Positions 27,258-40,628 of a stretch of DNA of 64,000 nucleotides are shown here, piece by piece. This DNA is from Amoebidium appalachense (Eukaryota > Ichthyosporea), in NCBI GenBank assembly GCA_963693365.1, contig CAVNZM010000008.1:9610001-9674000 (forward strand), read 5' to 3'. The translations under genes and the position numbers were made by a program. The stretch's first letter is position 1, and each line of letters begins with the position of its first letter. The notes below the pieces were generated by a model. That model made no database searches. It was not told where the DNA came from and was given only the letters and a program-made list of their open reading frames with translations.

Positions 27258-30200
27258 TGTGCGGGGTTGCACATACCGGTGTCTACTTTTCTTCTTACTG
27301 TTTTTCTCTCCACACACTTCATCTGTCCACTTCTGCATACCCCCTTTCATAGCTATAGACACACTTCACACATTGCGTTACGCGCACGCATGCACACACC
27401 GCTCTGTTGGCGACAGCTCCCTTGGAACCCATGCGGCATGTTACCCGCCGGCGTAACATAACTCGGACTATCGGTTTGGCTTTTTTCAAGCCCAAAGCAA
27501 TGGGTGATACCATATTTCCGGCTGACATCCGGGGGCATAGCTTTCCGTTCGAAGACGATAAAGTTCCGCCCTAGTAAGCGTGTTACTACCCTGCGGCGTG
27601 GGTCAAATCTCATATTTTCCCCTCTGATTACGAATTCTGTGGCCTTCGGGACTTAATTCTTTTCAGCTGGTGTAGTATGTTAGCCAGGGAAGTATCGACT
27701 TAGGTATCGACGGGGGAGCTTCCTAGAAGCCCCGTCTCCTGAGTTCCTATCTATATTTTTCTTGCTTCTGCTTACTGCTGCAACTTTAACCCCCGGCCTT
27801 TCCCACTGCCCTTGCCTGCATAAGCAACCCTGCTCGTCTCTGATCAAGACGGGTGACCTACTCATGTTCAAGTGAAACAGTATCTGAGTTGGGTTTCGTT
27901 AACGAGGGGAATAGGTCGAAACTCGGGTACTGTGGATGACGTGGGCCCCCCCTGAGGATGGGCTCTGCTTATTATGCATACTCTTTATGTATGGCTTGCA
28001 TTCTGCATCGTGTTATCCGTTTGTTCTTGTGTACTTCGTACTTTTTGACGCATTCAAACCCCCCCCCCCCCCCCCCCCCCCCCTCTCACACACACAACCA
28101 CCACAACCACCACCACCACGCCGCCACCACCACTCCCCCATTCTTTTGGAATTTTCAATCTTCTTCCCTCCTGAAAACGGCCCACCCTTGCACCAGAATA
28201 GCAGCCTCCCCCCCCCCCCCCCACCCCCACCCCCACCCCCCTTTCACTTCATACACGGACACTAACACACACACACGCACAAAAATCCCTCCCCATGCCC
28301 CCCCCCCCCCCCCTCCCCCCCCCCCCCCCCCCCCCCCCCCCCACACACACTCAAACAGCAATCTCTCCTCCTTCTTTCTCCCTACTCCCTATCCGTTTCC
28401 ACTCACCCGTTTTTCCAACCTTTCTTCCCTTACACACTCGCAGGCACTAGGGCTTGGGCTCAACGTGTTTGCATACATCGTCAAGCCATTCCAGCGCATG
28501 ACAAAGTACCAATTACTTCTGGACGCCATGCTCAAGCAGATCCCCCCTGACGACCCAAAATACGGACAGCTCTACCTGGCCTCGCAGGCTACAAAGGTCT
28601 CAAAACACAAGCATCCGCACAGACGCGTGGGCAAATGAAAAATGTGTGTTGCAATTATGTGTTGGGCGGGGGGAGAATGGGGGGGGGGGGAAGAGGGGGC
28701 GCGGTGGGGGAGGGGGAGGGGAGGGGAGGGGGGAGGGGCCAGATATTTGCAGCTGACCAAGACCATGGTGGTCATAGACCAGAAGTTAACCATTTTTTCA
28801 ATTTATTTCCCCTGGTTTTCCCACAGAGCATGCATCTATAGCTAACCGAGACCAAGGTAGTCATAGACCAGCGGTTTGCCGTTTTTCCAACTCATTTCCC
28901 CGGTTTTTCACAGAGCATGCATCCTAGACCAGCAGTTTACCATTTTCCCAACTTATTTCCCCCGGTTTTCCCCACAGAGCATGCAGCTGCAACTTAACGA
29001 GGCCAAGGGTGTGATGGACCAGCAGCTTTCTCTTTTGCGCAAAATCAGCAACATGCCCATATCTGATGCAAATGCACGCCACACACTACTTGGTCAGCTG
29101 GTCTTGGAGGCCGACGTAGTCGAATCCCCTAATGTATATAACACTTCCCCCCCCCCCCCCCCCCCCCCCCCCGCCGCCGCCGCCCAGCACGAACACAGAC
29201 GCACGCAGACGCGCACGCATGTGTGCTTGCACACATGCACACGCACACACACATGCACGTATGCATGCGCGCGCACACACACACACATACACATGCACAT
29301 GCACGCACACGCAAACACACACAAAAACATAGGCACACAGACACATGCGTGTGCACACACACACAGACACTTACTCACGTATGCACGCATGAGGTCCGGT
29401 CCTTCCTACACACCCAAGCACCCACACACCCACCCTAAAACTAGCTCCTCCCCCCCCGCCCCCTCCCCCCTCGCCGCCGCCCCAACACACACACGCGCAC
29501 ACAAACACTCGCACACACACAACCACCCACCTTATACCCACACCCTCCAACACCACAGGCAAAACAACGGGACAGGCATCTTTTCCTCTTTGAAAACGGT
29601 CTAGTGGTGTGCAAGCGAATGGGTGCGGCGGGGGGCGCTCAGGGGCAATTCCAATACCGCTACGGTATACACGTAGATTGGATCATTTCGACACGACAAG
29701 TTCCGGAATCACCACAACATTTCGAGGTTTCGTGCGTGCGTTTGGGTCTGACGGAAAACGAAGCGGTGAGGCAAAACGTCGGGACGAGTTTGGGTGGGAG
29801 TAGGAGGTGTGTGGTGTATAGTATGAGGGATGAAAACATAGCGCATAGGTGGCAGAATCTCGTTACTGTGAGGTTGTTTGAGCTTACGTTTGTAAGGTCT
29901 ACTGCTCCTACGTCGGTGGGGGGGATTCACCACCCCCCTGTCTCTCCTACACCGAGTGGGTTACCTGCACTTCAGGAAAAGGTAGTTTGTGTGTGTGTGT
30001 GGGTGTGTGTGAGTGGGTGGGTGGGTGGGTGGGTGGGTGGGGGGTTGAGTGGGGCGGTGGGTGGGGGGGGGAGGGCAGGATGGGGAGGGAGCGGGGGGTG
30101 GGGGGGGGGGGGTGAGGGGGAGCTGCCCGGGGGGGGGGGGGGGGGGGGAGTGTTTGGTTGAGTGTGTGTGTGTGTGCGTGTGTGTGTGTGGATGTTGGTT

Positions 30201-30455
30201 GGTTGGTGGGTGAGTGTGTGTGTGTGTGTCTGTGTGTGCGTGTGGGTGGGTGGGTGTAGGTGGATGGGTGGTGGGTGGGATGGGCGGGTAGGTGGGTGGG
30301 TTGGGGGGAGAGGGGGTTTGGGTGTGTATGTGTGAACGTGGTTGGGTTTACGAAACAGAGAGAAGTGGAACGGAAACAGAAATGCTAGGGAGAGTGGTTG
30401 GTAGGAAACAGTATATGGTCGTAAGGCGTTGTAGTGTTGGTGGCGTGCAGCTCAA

Positions 30456-30493
<38 letters not shown>

Positions 30494-30608
30494 ACACACA
30501 CACACATACACACACACAATCACACACTTTTGCAAGCTGCATTGTTTTGTTCGTCGTGAATGTGTACTTCATAGTCTGTAGCACATTCTAACCCCCCCTT
30601 CCCCCCAA

Positions 30609-30698
<90 letters not shown>

Positions 30699-32870
30699 TC
30701 TATTCAGGCACCCGTCCTCCCCGCAATCAACTCACTCCCAGATCTTGATCTCGATATGCTCGTTGGAGACCCAGAGTTTCAAACCGTAAGCCTACCCCCC
30801 CCCCCCCCCCTCTCCCCCCCCCCCCGCACTCGCATCCTGCTTACGCTGCATAACCGTTTTATGTTCATATCTGTTCTCTGTTCAAGTTAACTTTTAATGC
30901 ACAAAAGATCGGTTTCTGTTTTCTTGTCTTGTTCTTTGTGGTTTTCGTATGCCTTTCCTTCCATCTTTGCCACGGTCGAATGCATACAAGCCCCGATCCC
31001 CCCCCCTCCCCCCTCCCCCCCCCCCCCCCCCCCCTTTCCCCCCTCTCCCCTTGCCCCCCTCATCTCTATGTGATCCCTACCTCTTTCCAGGGGACTGTGT
31101 GCCCCCCCCCCCCCCCTCCCTCCCTCCCTCCCTTCCCCCTCTCCCCCCTCCCCGCCACCGCCGCCGCCCTGCCCCTATGATGGGCTCTACTCGTGTTGCA
31201 GGAAAAACGGACAAAATTCTGAAAATATTAAATCAAAAATTCCCCCCCCTCCCTCTCCCCCGCGCAGTGGTTGAGATCAGCGACTGAGCTGGAGCTTCTT
31301 GGGGAGTTGGCCACCAAGGAGACAAAACTGGTGACGGAGAAGAAGAGTCTGGATGGTGCAAAGAAGTTGCTGGAAACTTACATTGTAGGTGTTACTACCC
31401 CTACTAGTAATAACACTACTAACACTGCTTACTGCTGTAAATATATTAGTATTACTGATAGTGCTTCTACCACTAATACCATTACCACTATTACAATGCT
31501 GCCACTACTACATACGGCTTACTGCTGCAACTAGTGAAATGTACTAATAGTGCTAGGGGGGGAATGTGCTGTTTATTAACGACATGTAGGTGAGCTGTGA
31601 TGAGTTGTCGGCACCAAGGCCAACAAACAAGATATACATTGTAAAAAACCAACGTTACGCTTACATCATACAATTATATGTGGAGATATAACGTATCAGA
31701 TAGACATCATATATGTTGAGATTTAACGTTATCTTTTATAATACTACTACCGCTACTATTACTAGTACTAGTACTACTCCTAATACTGCCACCACCACAA
31801 CTACTAATATAGCTGCAAGTCTGATTTCTACCACCACACCACCACTGTCACCAATATTTTCACTACTTCTCCCCCCCTCCCCCCCTCCCACCCCTTCCCC
31901 CCGGCCGCCCCCCTTCCTTGCTTACATGCCCGCCTAACCCAACACATTTCTTTGTGTTCCATGTAATGGTCTACATACCAAATGATCTGGTATACCTATT
32001 CAAAGTGGATGATTTACTAAATATCAAAAGTATTATATCCCCAGGAATGTCACATTGACTCCCCTGCCATTTACCCATTTTCCCTTGGTGTTATATCCAT
32101 ATCCAAGGACATCACGCTCACTCTCTGAATGCCTATCCAAATCGGATGATTTACCAATTCTCATCAGTATTGTATTCAAGAATATCCAAGAATGTAACAT
32201 AAACCCCCTGTCTTTTACCCATTTTCGTTGGTGTTATATCCATATCCAAAGACATCACATTAACTTTTTATCATTTTCCTGTCTCAGAGGATGACAGATG
32301 AGTTCCAACCACATTTAATTCCTGTCGTTTACCCATTTTCATTGGTGTTTAATCCCAGGATATCACATTTTAACTCTGTCATTTTTCTGTCACAGAGGAT
32401 GAAGGATGAATCCAACCGGAGGGCGGTTGAGGGATTTGTTGCCACACAGGAGGCTGTGGTCAAGGTCACACAGCAGGAGATAGGTAGGCGGTGTTTATAT
32501 CTCCCCATATACACATATGCATAAAGACACACACACGCGCGTGCATGTGAACATACACACATGTGCGCGCACACACGGATATACACACACATGTACGCAC
32601 ACATAAACGTGCAGAGATATACACAAACAGGGACACAGGGGCATACTTGCATACACACACACACGGGCATGTGAACATACGCCCACACACACTGGACATA
32701 GACACATATGTACGCAAACATAAACGTGCAGAGACATGCACACAAATAGGGACGCAGGGGCATCCATGCATGCATACACTCACATAAAGGCACACTCGCT
32801 GGCACAAAGGCACATAGGACACAAACACTACACATGAACGGATGGACGCAAGCAGGCAGCATGCACACAC

Positions 32871-32925
<55 letters not shown>

Positions 32926-33048
32926 AAACACACACACACAGCACACACACATAGCACACACACCATTGGGCTACTCTTGGCCCCTTCTCGTGTCCAAACA
33001 CCATTTCCTCCCCCTCCTCCTCCCTCCTTCCCCCCCCCCCCCCCCCCC

Positions 33049-33086
<38 letters not shown>

Positions 33087-33404
33087 CCCCTCCCCCCTCC
33101 CTCCCCCCTTTTCCCCTTATCCAACGCTGGTGGTTTCCGTAATTGGTTGCATGCTTCATGTGTCCGGGTGCACCTTTAAGGTGTGCATGCATGGGGAGGG
33201 AGGGAGAGGGGAGGGACTCGAGAGCAAGAGCCTTAACTGATGTTGGGAAGAACTTGGATGTATGATGTTAAGTCTTATCGCTCCGTCTGATTGGGCTGTG
33301 GCTTGCAGATGTGATTCAGGCACGTGTGGAGCAGCTGAGAAGGAAGGAGGTCGTGCCTGAGGTATCAGATCCCCCCCCCCCCCCCCCCCCCCCCACCACC
33401 ACCA

Positions 33405-33494
<90 letters not shown>

Positions 33495-33505
33495 GGGGGG
33501 GGGGG

Positions 33506-33540
<35 letters not shown>

Positions 33541-34851
33541 GCGCACACAGGCACACTCCTCCGCGCTCACACACACATACATATAGCCACACATCCTACA
33601 AATGCGCGCGCACAGAGACACCACACACACACAGACACATACACGCGTGCGCGCGCACCTAGTACAGGCCCATGTGCCGTGCCTTCGCTATGTGCTGTGT
33701 GTGGAATCCAAGCTCTCTATGTAGGAAACTTCGTGGGGAAAGAAGGAAAAGAAAAAAGCAAAAGCAAAAGCAGACCGAAAGGAACAAGCCAAAAAGAGAA
33801 GGAGAAACATATAACTGTCTTAGGTGCATCCGTATATACACCAGCAAGACAAGATCACACGTTCAACTCGTTATCTTCTTCTTTCACAGCCGGTGGAATT
33901 GGAGCCCAGTGAGAGTGGTGATGGCTACCAATCAGACGGTGCTGAGTGTTTGGACGATATGGATTTGGATGAGCCGGGGTTCTGGGCAGTGGTGATGTAT
34001 GACTTTGTGCCCGAGGAGGAGGGAGAGCTGGCTGTGCAGGGTACGTGTGGGTGTGGGTGTGGGTGTGGGGCGGGGGGGGGGGGGGGGGGGGGGGGGGGAG
34101 GGGGGGGGGGGGGGGGGGGAGAGGGCTTGGGTGGGTGGGAGGAGTGGAGGTACGGGTGGGGGGATGGGGGGGGAGGGGGGGGTAATGTCTGTGGGTATGA
34201 CTTTGTGCCCGAGGAGGAGGGAAAGCTGGTTGTGCAGGGTACGTGTGTGTGTGTGTGTGTGTGTGTTTGGGGGGGGGGGGAGGGGGGGGGGGTTTGCGCA
34301 CGGAGGGGGGGAGGTGGGGGGAAGGGGGGGAGGGGGGAGGGGGGCTAGTGTGTTGGTGTGGGTGTAGATGTTTTGATGGGGGGGTGGGCTGGTGTGCAAA
34401 GAGTAGGTGTTGTGTGCGGATGTGTGTATATGTGTGTGTGTGTGTTCGTGCGTGTGTGTGTACACCTCTTGCCTGGGGGAGGGATGGGGGGGGGGGGGGG
34501 GGGGGGGGGGGGGGAACAATGGGACTGACATTGGCTACGTGTGAGATGGTAGGTGTGTTTGTGATTTGTGTGTTTTTTTTTTGGGATGGAAAGGGGAGAG
34601 GGCGGGAGGGAAGGTCTGGGGAAGAAAGCGGGTAGGGAGGGAGGAAGGTAGGGGGAGGGTGGGGCTGAGAGAGTCAAATAGAGATATGCAAATAGAGAGT
34701 TATCCGAAACAAACAGAAAAAATGACAAAGACACAGAGGCGAAGAACAAAAGCAGACACACATCGATCCACACAAAACCAAAGGGATACCAAGGTTGAGA
34801 CCATGGATTGGAACACATCACATGACCACCAGTCGCTTTTTTTTTTTTTTT

Positions 34852-34899
<48 letters not shown>

Positions 34900-35186
34900 G
34901 CGAGAGAGAGAGGAGGATGGGATGGGAAAGATATTTAATCATAAAAATTAACGATCAAATTTCATTGCATCACAGAGGGACAAAGAGTGTTTGTGTACCA
35001 CACACGAGACGCAACGGGAGATACGGAGTGGTGGGTGGTGGGCCCGACGGAGGAGGAGGTACCCACCATATGTGGCTGTGTCCCTGCTAGCTACCTGGCT
35101 CCTTTGGATGAGGTACGTTGCGAGGGGAAAAAAAAGAAGAAAAAAAAAAGAAAAAAAAAGAACAGAAGGCCCGGGGGATGAGAAGT

Positions 35187-35217
<31 letters not shown>

Positions 35218-35794
35218 TGGGGGGGGGGATTGCTGCACGTATGTGAGGGGGGGGGGGGGGGATGGGGGGGGGGGATTGCTGCACGTATGTGTCTGTGTGT
35301 GTGTGTGGGGAGGTTTGGGGGGGGGGGGGGGGAGGGGGGGAGTGTTTGCTCACATGTGTTGGGTGGATACACACGCAGAATGGCAACGCGGAAGGGGGAT
35401 TTGAGTATGACGTGCATATGGAGGGTAGGTGGTGTATTCATCAACTGTCATCCTCCCAACACATGCGCATGTGCACAGACAAGGACACAGAAACCTACCA
35501 TACACACAAATGCTGACACACATGCACACGCATGCACCTGCACGCATGCGCACACACACACACACACAGGCACTCCCACGCCCACGCATGCACGCACACA
35601 CGCAGACACAAATACAGACACACACATTTGGACACACACACACCACGCCACCATTACCGTATTGGCTACAACCACCAATATGATCACGATACTCTACCTC
35701 ATCACTCCTCCCCCCCCCCCCCCCCCCACCACCACCACCAATACCACTCGTACACACACCCACCCTTTGAGTTTTTCACCCAGCCTCTCATACA

Positions 35795-35834
<40 letters not shown>

Positions 35835-36457
35835 ACCACCACCACCACCACCACCACCATCCCCCCCCCACCACCACCACCCTTTCTTTCTTTTTTATGC
35901 TTTTGCACACACACACACACACACACACACAACCGGCACCGGCCTTGCTAAAGGGCTCCTTTTCCTGCCGCTGTGTTTGAGGTCACCGTGTATTTCCATA
36001 AAGATTTGTAATTTTTGTTCTGTTGGCACAAGTTAAAGAGCTTGTGAGACACATCCCATAGATTAAAGTGGTTTCTTTTAGGCCGACTCATTGTCACGGC
36101 TTTTTGGTCCTCGGGTCGGGCCAAATGCTGTTTGATGCGCACCAAGCCAATCATATTGCATAAATCTCATTTGGGTCCGACCCGACCCGGATACCTAAGC
36201 GAAACCCCCCTTAAGCTGATAAGTTATTTCCTCGCACACGTACAGGGTCATACTCACTCGATTGAATCACAGAGATTCCCGAGGAACCCGAAGACGGTAT
36301 GAAGTACGTATACTCACTCGATTGAATCACAGAAATTTCCGAGGAACCCGAAGACGGTATGGAGGAAGCATATGATGTGCCCAATCATGATGCGGTGCCA
36401 TCCGAAGATGTGCACATGGAAGACGCTGTTCCAGATCACGATTGGCAGGTATAGACC

Positions 36458-36488
<31 letters not shown>

Positions 36489-36679
36489 AAGAAAGAAAGA
36501 AAGAAAGAAAAGAAAAGAAAAGAAAAGAAAAGGCAGCAGAAACATGAATGGAGTAAAGAAGATTGTTAGATTAAAACGGCGGAACACACTTGCACATGTA
36601 CAAACAAGATGCAAAAGCATGCTGGTGTGCATTCGAGCACACACACGTCTCACACACACATGCCTCAACACCACACGCG

Positions 36680-36727
<48 letters not shown>

Positions 36728-36765
36728 CACACTCACACACTCACCCTCACCCTCACCCACACATC

Positions 36766-36800
<35 letters not shown>

Positions 36801-39427
36801 ACACTCACACACTCACCCTCCCCCTCCCCCTCTCACCCACGCACACACACACACATACTCCCCACACCCACACATCCTCCACACACACGCGGGCGCTCTA
36901 CACCCTTACTTACCTCCACACCCCACAGCACGAATACCCGGAGGAACCCCACCACCACGACGACTCCCAATACCACCACGACACCGCCGATACGGATCAC
37001 CACGACCCATCCATAGAACAGCGTGCTCCACAAATCGGCGATGAAAGCTATGACCAACCGTCGTTTCTCGGTCCAGACAGCGACGCGTCATTTGACAGAA
37101 TGGAAACCTCCGTCCCGGGACAGAACGACGAAACACACCAACAAGAACACGTCCCCACCTCACCTTCCTCACCACCGCCCGTCCACCCCCCTGCCTCCCC
37201 ACCATCTTCCGTCACCCCCACCCGTTCTATCACCCCTCCTCCTTCCACCGTTCCCGTACGCCCGGCTTCGCCCCCTCGCCCAACCCGTCCGGCCACACCC
37301 CCACGCACCACCCCTCGCGGCTCGCCAATTTCTTCCCCGAAAGCAGTGCACCGGTCCCCCGTTTCTTCTCCCAAAGCTGGTTCCAAATTTGCGTTGTCTC
37401 AACCCCACACGGAGCAACAACAACAACAGCAACAACAACAACAACGACAACCTACACCCATGGAAATATCACACGACGAAGAACCCCCCCGGGAAACACC
37501 CCCAGCAGCCGCAATTTCAGAGGAAAAACCGCCTGTTTCATCCTCGGTGGAAAACAAAGAACGCCTCGTTCCGGTTCCGGCGGTGCGTGTTCCACCCACG
37601 CCAACGCATGGAGCAACCGTTCCCGAAACTAATCGGGAGGATGAGAAGGAGGTATCAGGGGCTAAGAGATGGGGTCTGAGGAAAACTTCGGGAGACCGTT
37701 CACCGGGTATCAGCCCAACCCCATCAGCCGCCGAAAACGAACTTATGGCGATTTTCAACCGGCGACAACAGAGGAAAAGCGACGCGTCGGCGACGGAAAC
37801 TCAATCGCTCACCACCGCCCAAATTTCGGCAGAATCACCGCATACCTCTCCCATCCCCCAACACCCATCCCCACCCCCGGCGGCAAAACCAAAACCAACC
37901 CCGGCGACCCGGCCCCCGACGCGGGGCCCGTCGTCCCCGTCGACCTCCGCTGTCCAATCAGATCTATCCGCTACCGTTGCCATGGAAACGGATCATGAGG
38001 AGCCAATTAAGTCGCCAGCCCCTAAACCTCGTAGCCTGTCATCGCCGCCGCTCCCAAAACATGATCTGATCCCACCCGCTCGCCCTAACCCTCCCGAAGA
38101 ACCCACTATTTCACAGGAAACAAAATCTCAACCGGTACCCGCCGGCCGTCCTTCTATCTGGGCTAAACCCGGACTTGCTCCCAAACCTGCCGTAGCCGAA
38201 AAACCCACCATTAACTCCAAACCCACCCCACCAGCCAAGCCCACACCCCCTATCCCTTCCACCCAACCATCTACTCATTCAACCCCCACCCCGGCAACCA
38301 AAATTTCGTCGGAACCTTTTTCGACGGGGACCCAACCTTTACCGTCCCCACGGAAAACATCGGCCGGCGAAATCCGAACGCAGCCACAAGAAAGTTCCCC
38401 TCCGGCACCAGTTCCGGCATGGAGAAGTGGTTTGAGGAAAACACCAATCGAGGTTGGAGTCCCGAAAGCGCCGGCCCGGAGCGATCTGTCGTGGTTGAAT
38501 CGAAAATCGGAATCGCAATCGCAATCGGGATCGGCGCAACCGGTAGCCGAATCGAGCCCGGCAATCGCTCCGGAAGCCGCGAAGCCTCTTCCAAGTCCGA
38601 CGCCCAAATTTGCTGCAGATATGCAACAACCCACACCCGCACAAAACCCCCCCCAAACCCCACCCAAAGTTTCTCCTCCCGCTGAAACCACGAAAACACA
38701 ACCGGTGGCTTCAAAACCATCACCCCGTCCTCCGGTACAACCAAAACCGGCACCGGCCATCGCGCCAAAACCGGCCATTGCGCCAAAACCAGTCCCTGCG
38801 CCAAAACCGCTTCCGAAGCCCGTGCGGACCCCGGCCGAGGAGGAAAAACGACAGAGGGAGAAGGAGGAGGAAAGGAAACGTGCAGATAGAGAACAAGAGG
38901 ATTTGCGAAGGAAAAAGGCGAAAGAAGACGAAGAACATAGATTGGAGAGGGAGAAATGGGCGCGAGATTTGGAGGAGCAAAAACGGAAACACGAGTTGGA
39001 AATCGCCGCGAGCAGGGCCGCGGAAGCGGCAAAACTTGCGGAGATCGAAGCGAAATATCAAGCGGCGGCCAAAGAAGCAGAAAAGGAAAACACAAACGTT
39101 ACAACGGAGAAACCAAAACCAGATGTGGATGTTTGGGAGAAAAGATGGAGTTCTGTGCACGGGGTAACAGGGACTCCGCGTGGGGAAGGGGAGTTCGAAG
39201 GGGCGGGTAAGGGTGGCGCGTTTGAGGGTAGGAAGGGGCAGAGTCTGTTGGTGCGTCGGGGCACGGTCAACATGATGGAGTCCCAGGCGAGAATGATGGC
39301 TCGGTTGAATTCCGTCCGCAATTCAATTTCTTCGGGTACGTTACTACGCGCCCCCTTCCCCCCCCCCCCCCCCCCCCCCCCCCCCGCCACCACCACCACC
39401 ACCACTCAGACACACACACACCATTCC

Positions 39428-39479
<52 letters not shown>

Positions 39480-39580
39480 CCGCCGCCGCCGCCTTCCATC
39501 CACACATGCGCACACACAATTTTAAAGGCTCTTTGCTTTAATGACTGCAATCATCTAACACATACGTCATACCCCCCCCC

Positions 39581-39643
<63 letters not shown>

Positions 39644-40591
39644 CCCCCCCCCCCCCCCCCCCCCCCGGCGCTTCCCGGCAACTATCATATCCTCTCCCAT
39701 CCATCTCTTCCTCCCCCCCCCCCCCCCCCCCCTCCCCTGCCCCCCCCCTCCCTCGCCTTCCCGTGCCCCATGTCCACCCCACCCCAGCCGCCTTTTCTTC
39801 CTCTTCCAGCACGACACACAAAAACAAACAACACAACTACACACACATGCACATGCACACACCCCAATACCACAATATATCCCCACTGTTTTTGTGCCTG
39901 ACGCTACTCCTTTCACTCAGCTTTCTAATGCTGTCATATTCGTCGCTTTGCCATTTTTGTTTTTCCCTCTTGTGTACGGCACCGGATTCCCCCCCCCCCC
40001 CCCCCTCCTCCCCCCCCCCCTCCCAACATTTCTTCCATGGTTGCCACCTCCAAATTTATGCCCTTCTCCCCCCCCCCCCCCCCCCCCCCGCCTTCCCCTC
40101 CCCCGTTCATGGCACCTCTACTTGCTCTTTAAAACACGGAAACTTCGCCCTCTTCACCTGTTTTTCTTCTTTCTCTTCTTCTATCTGTATGTTCCCTGCT
40201 TCCCTGCTTACTGTCCTTAAAGTTGCTATTTGTACCTTAACTCTGCAATGATTGTTCTTGTTTCTGACCCTCCCACCTCCCCCGTCCCCATCCATTCCCG
40301 CCCACGCCCTCCCAACCTCTTCCACATGCGCATGCGCACACACACACACATGTACGCATGAACACATGCACACACACACAAACATGCACACACATGCACA
40401 TACAAATACATGCATACATGCACACACAAATGTATGAATGCAAGCAAACACACAAAACATGCGTGCGCGCAAACACACACACTCAACTCACTCGCTCGCT
40501 CGCTCGCTCACTCACTCACTCACTCACTCACTCACTCACTCACTCACTCACTCACACACTCACACACACACACACTCACTCACAAACCCCG

Positions 40592-40628
<37 letters not shown>

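Noticed and set aside
27812-27995. Possible hammerhead ribozyme (CTGAGGA and CGAAAC conserved in both copies of the dispersed repeat)
   Set aside because: The order and flanking bases do not allow the three hammerhead stems; the base after CTGAGGA does not pair with the base before GAAA.
38271-39095. 274-codon antisense frame inside RhoGEF exon 15
   Set aside because: Antisense of Pro/Lys-rich coding sequence; composition mirrors the sense strand.
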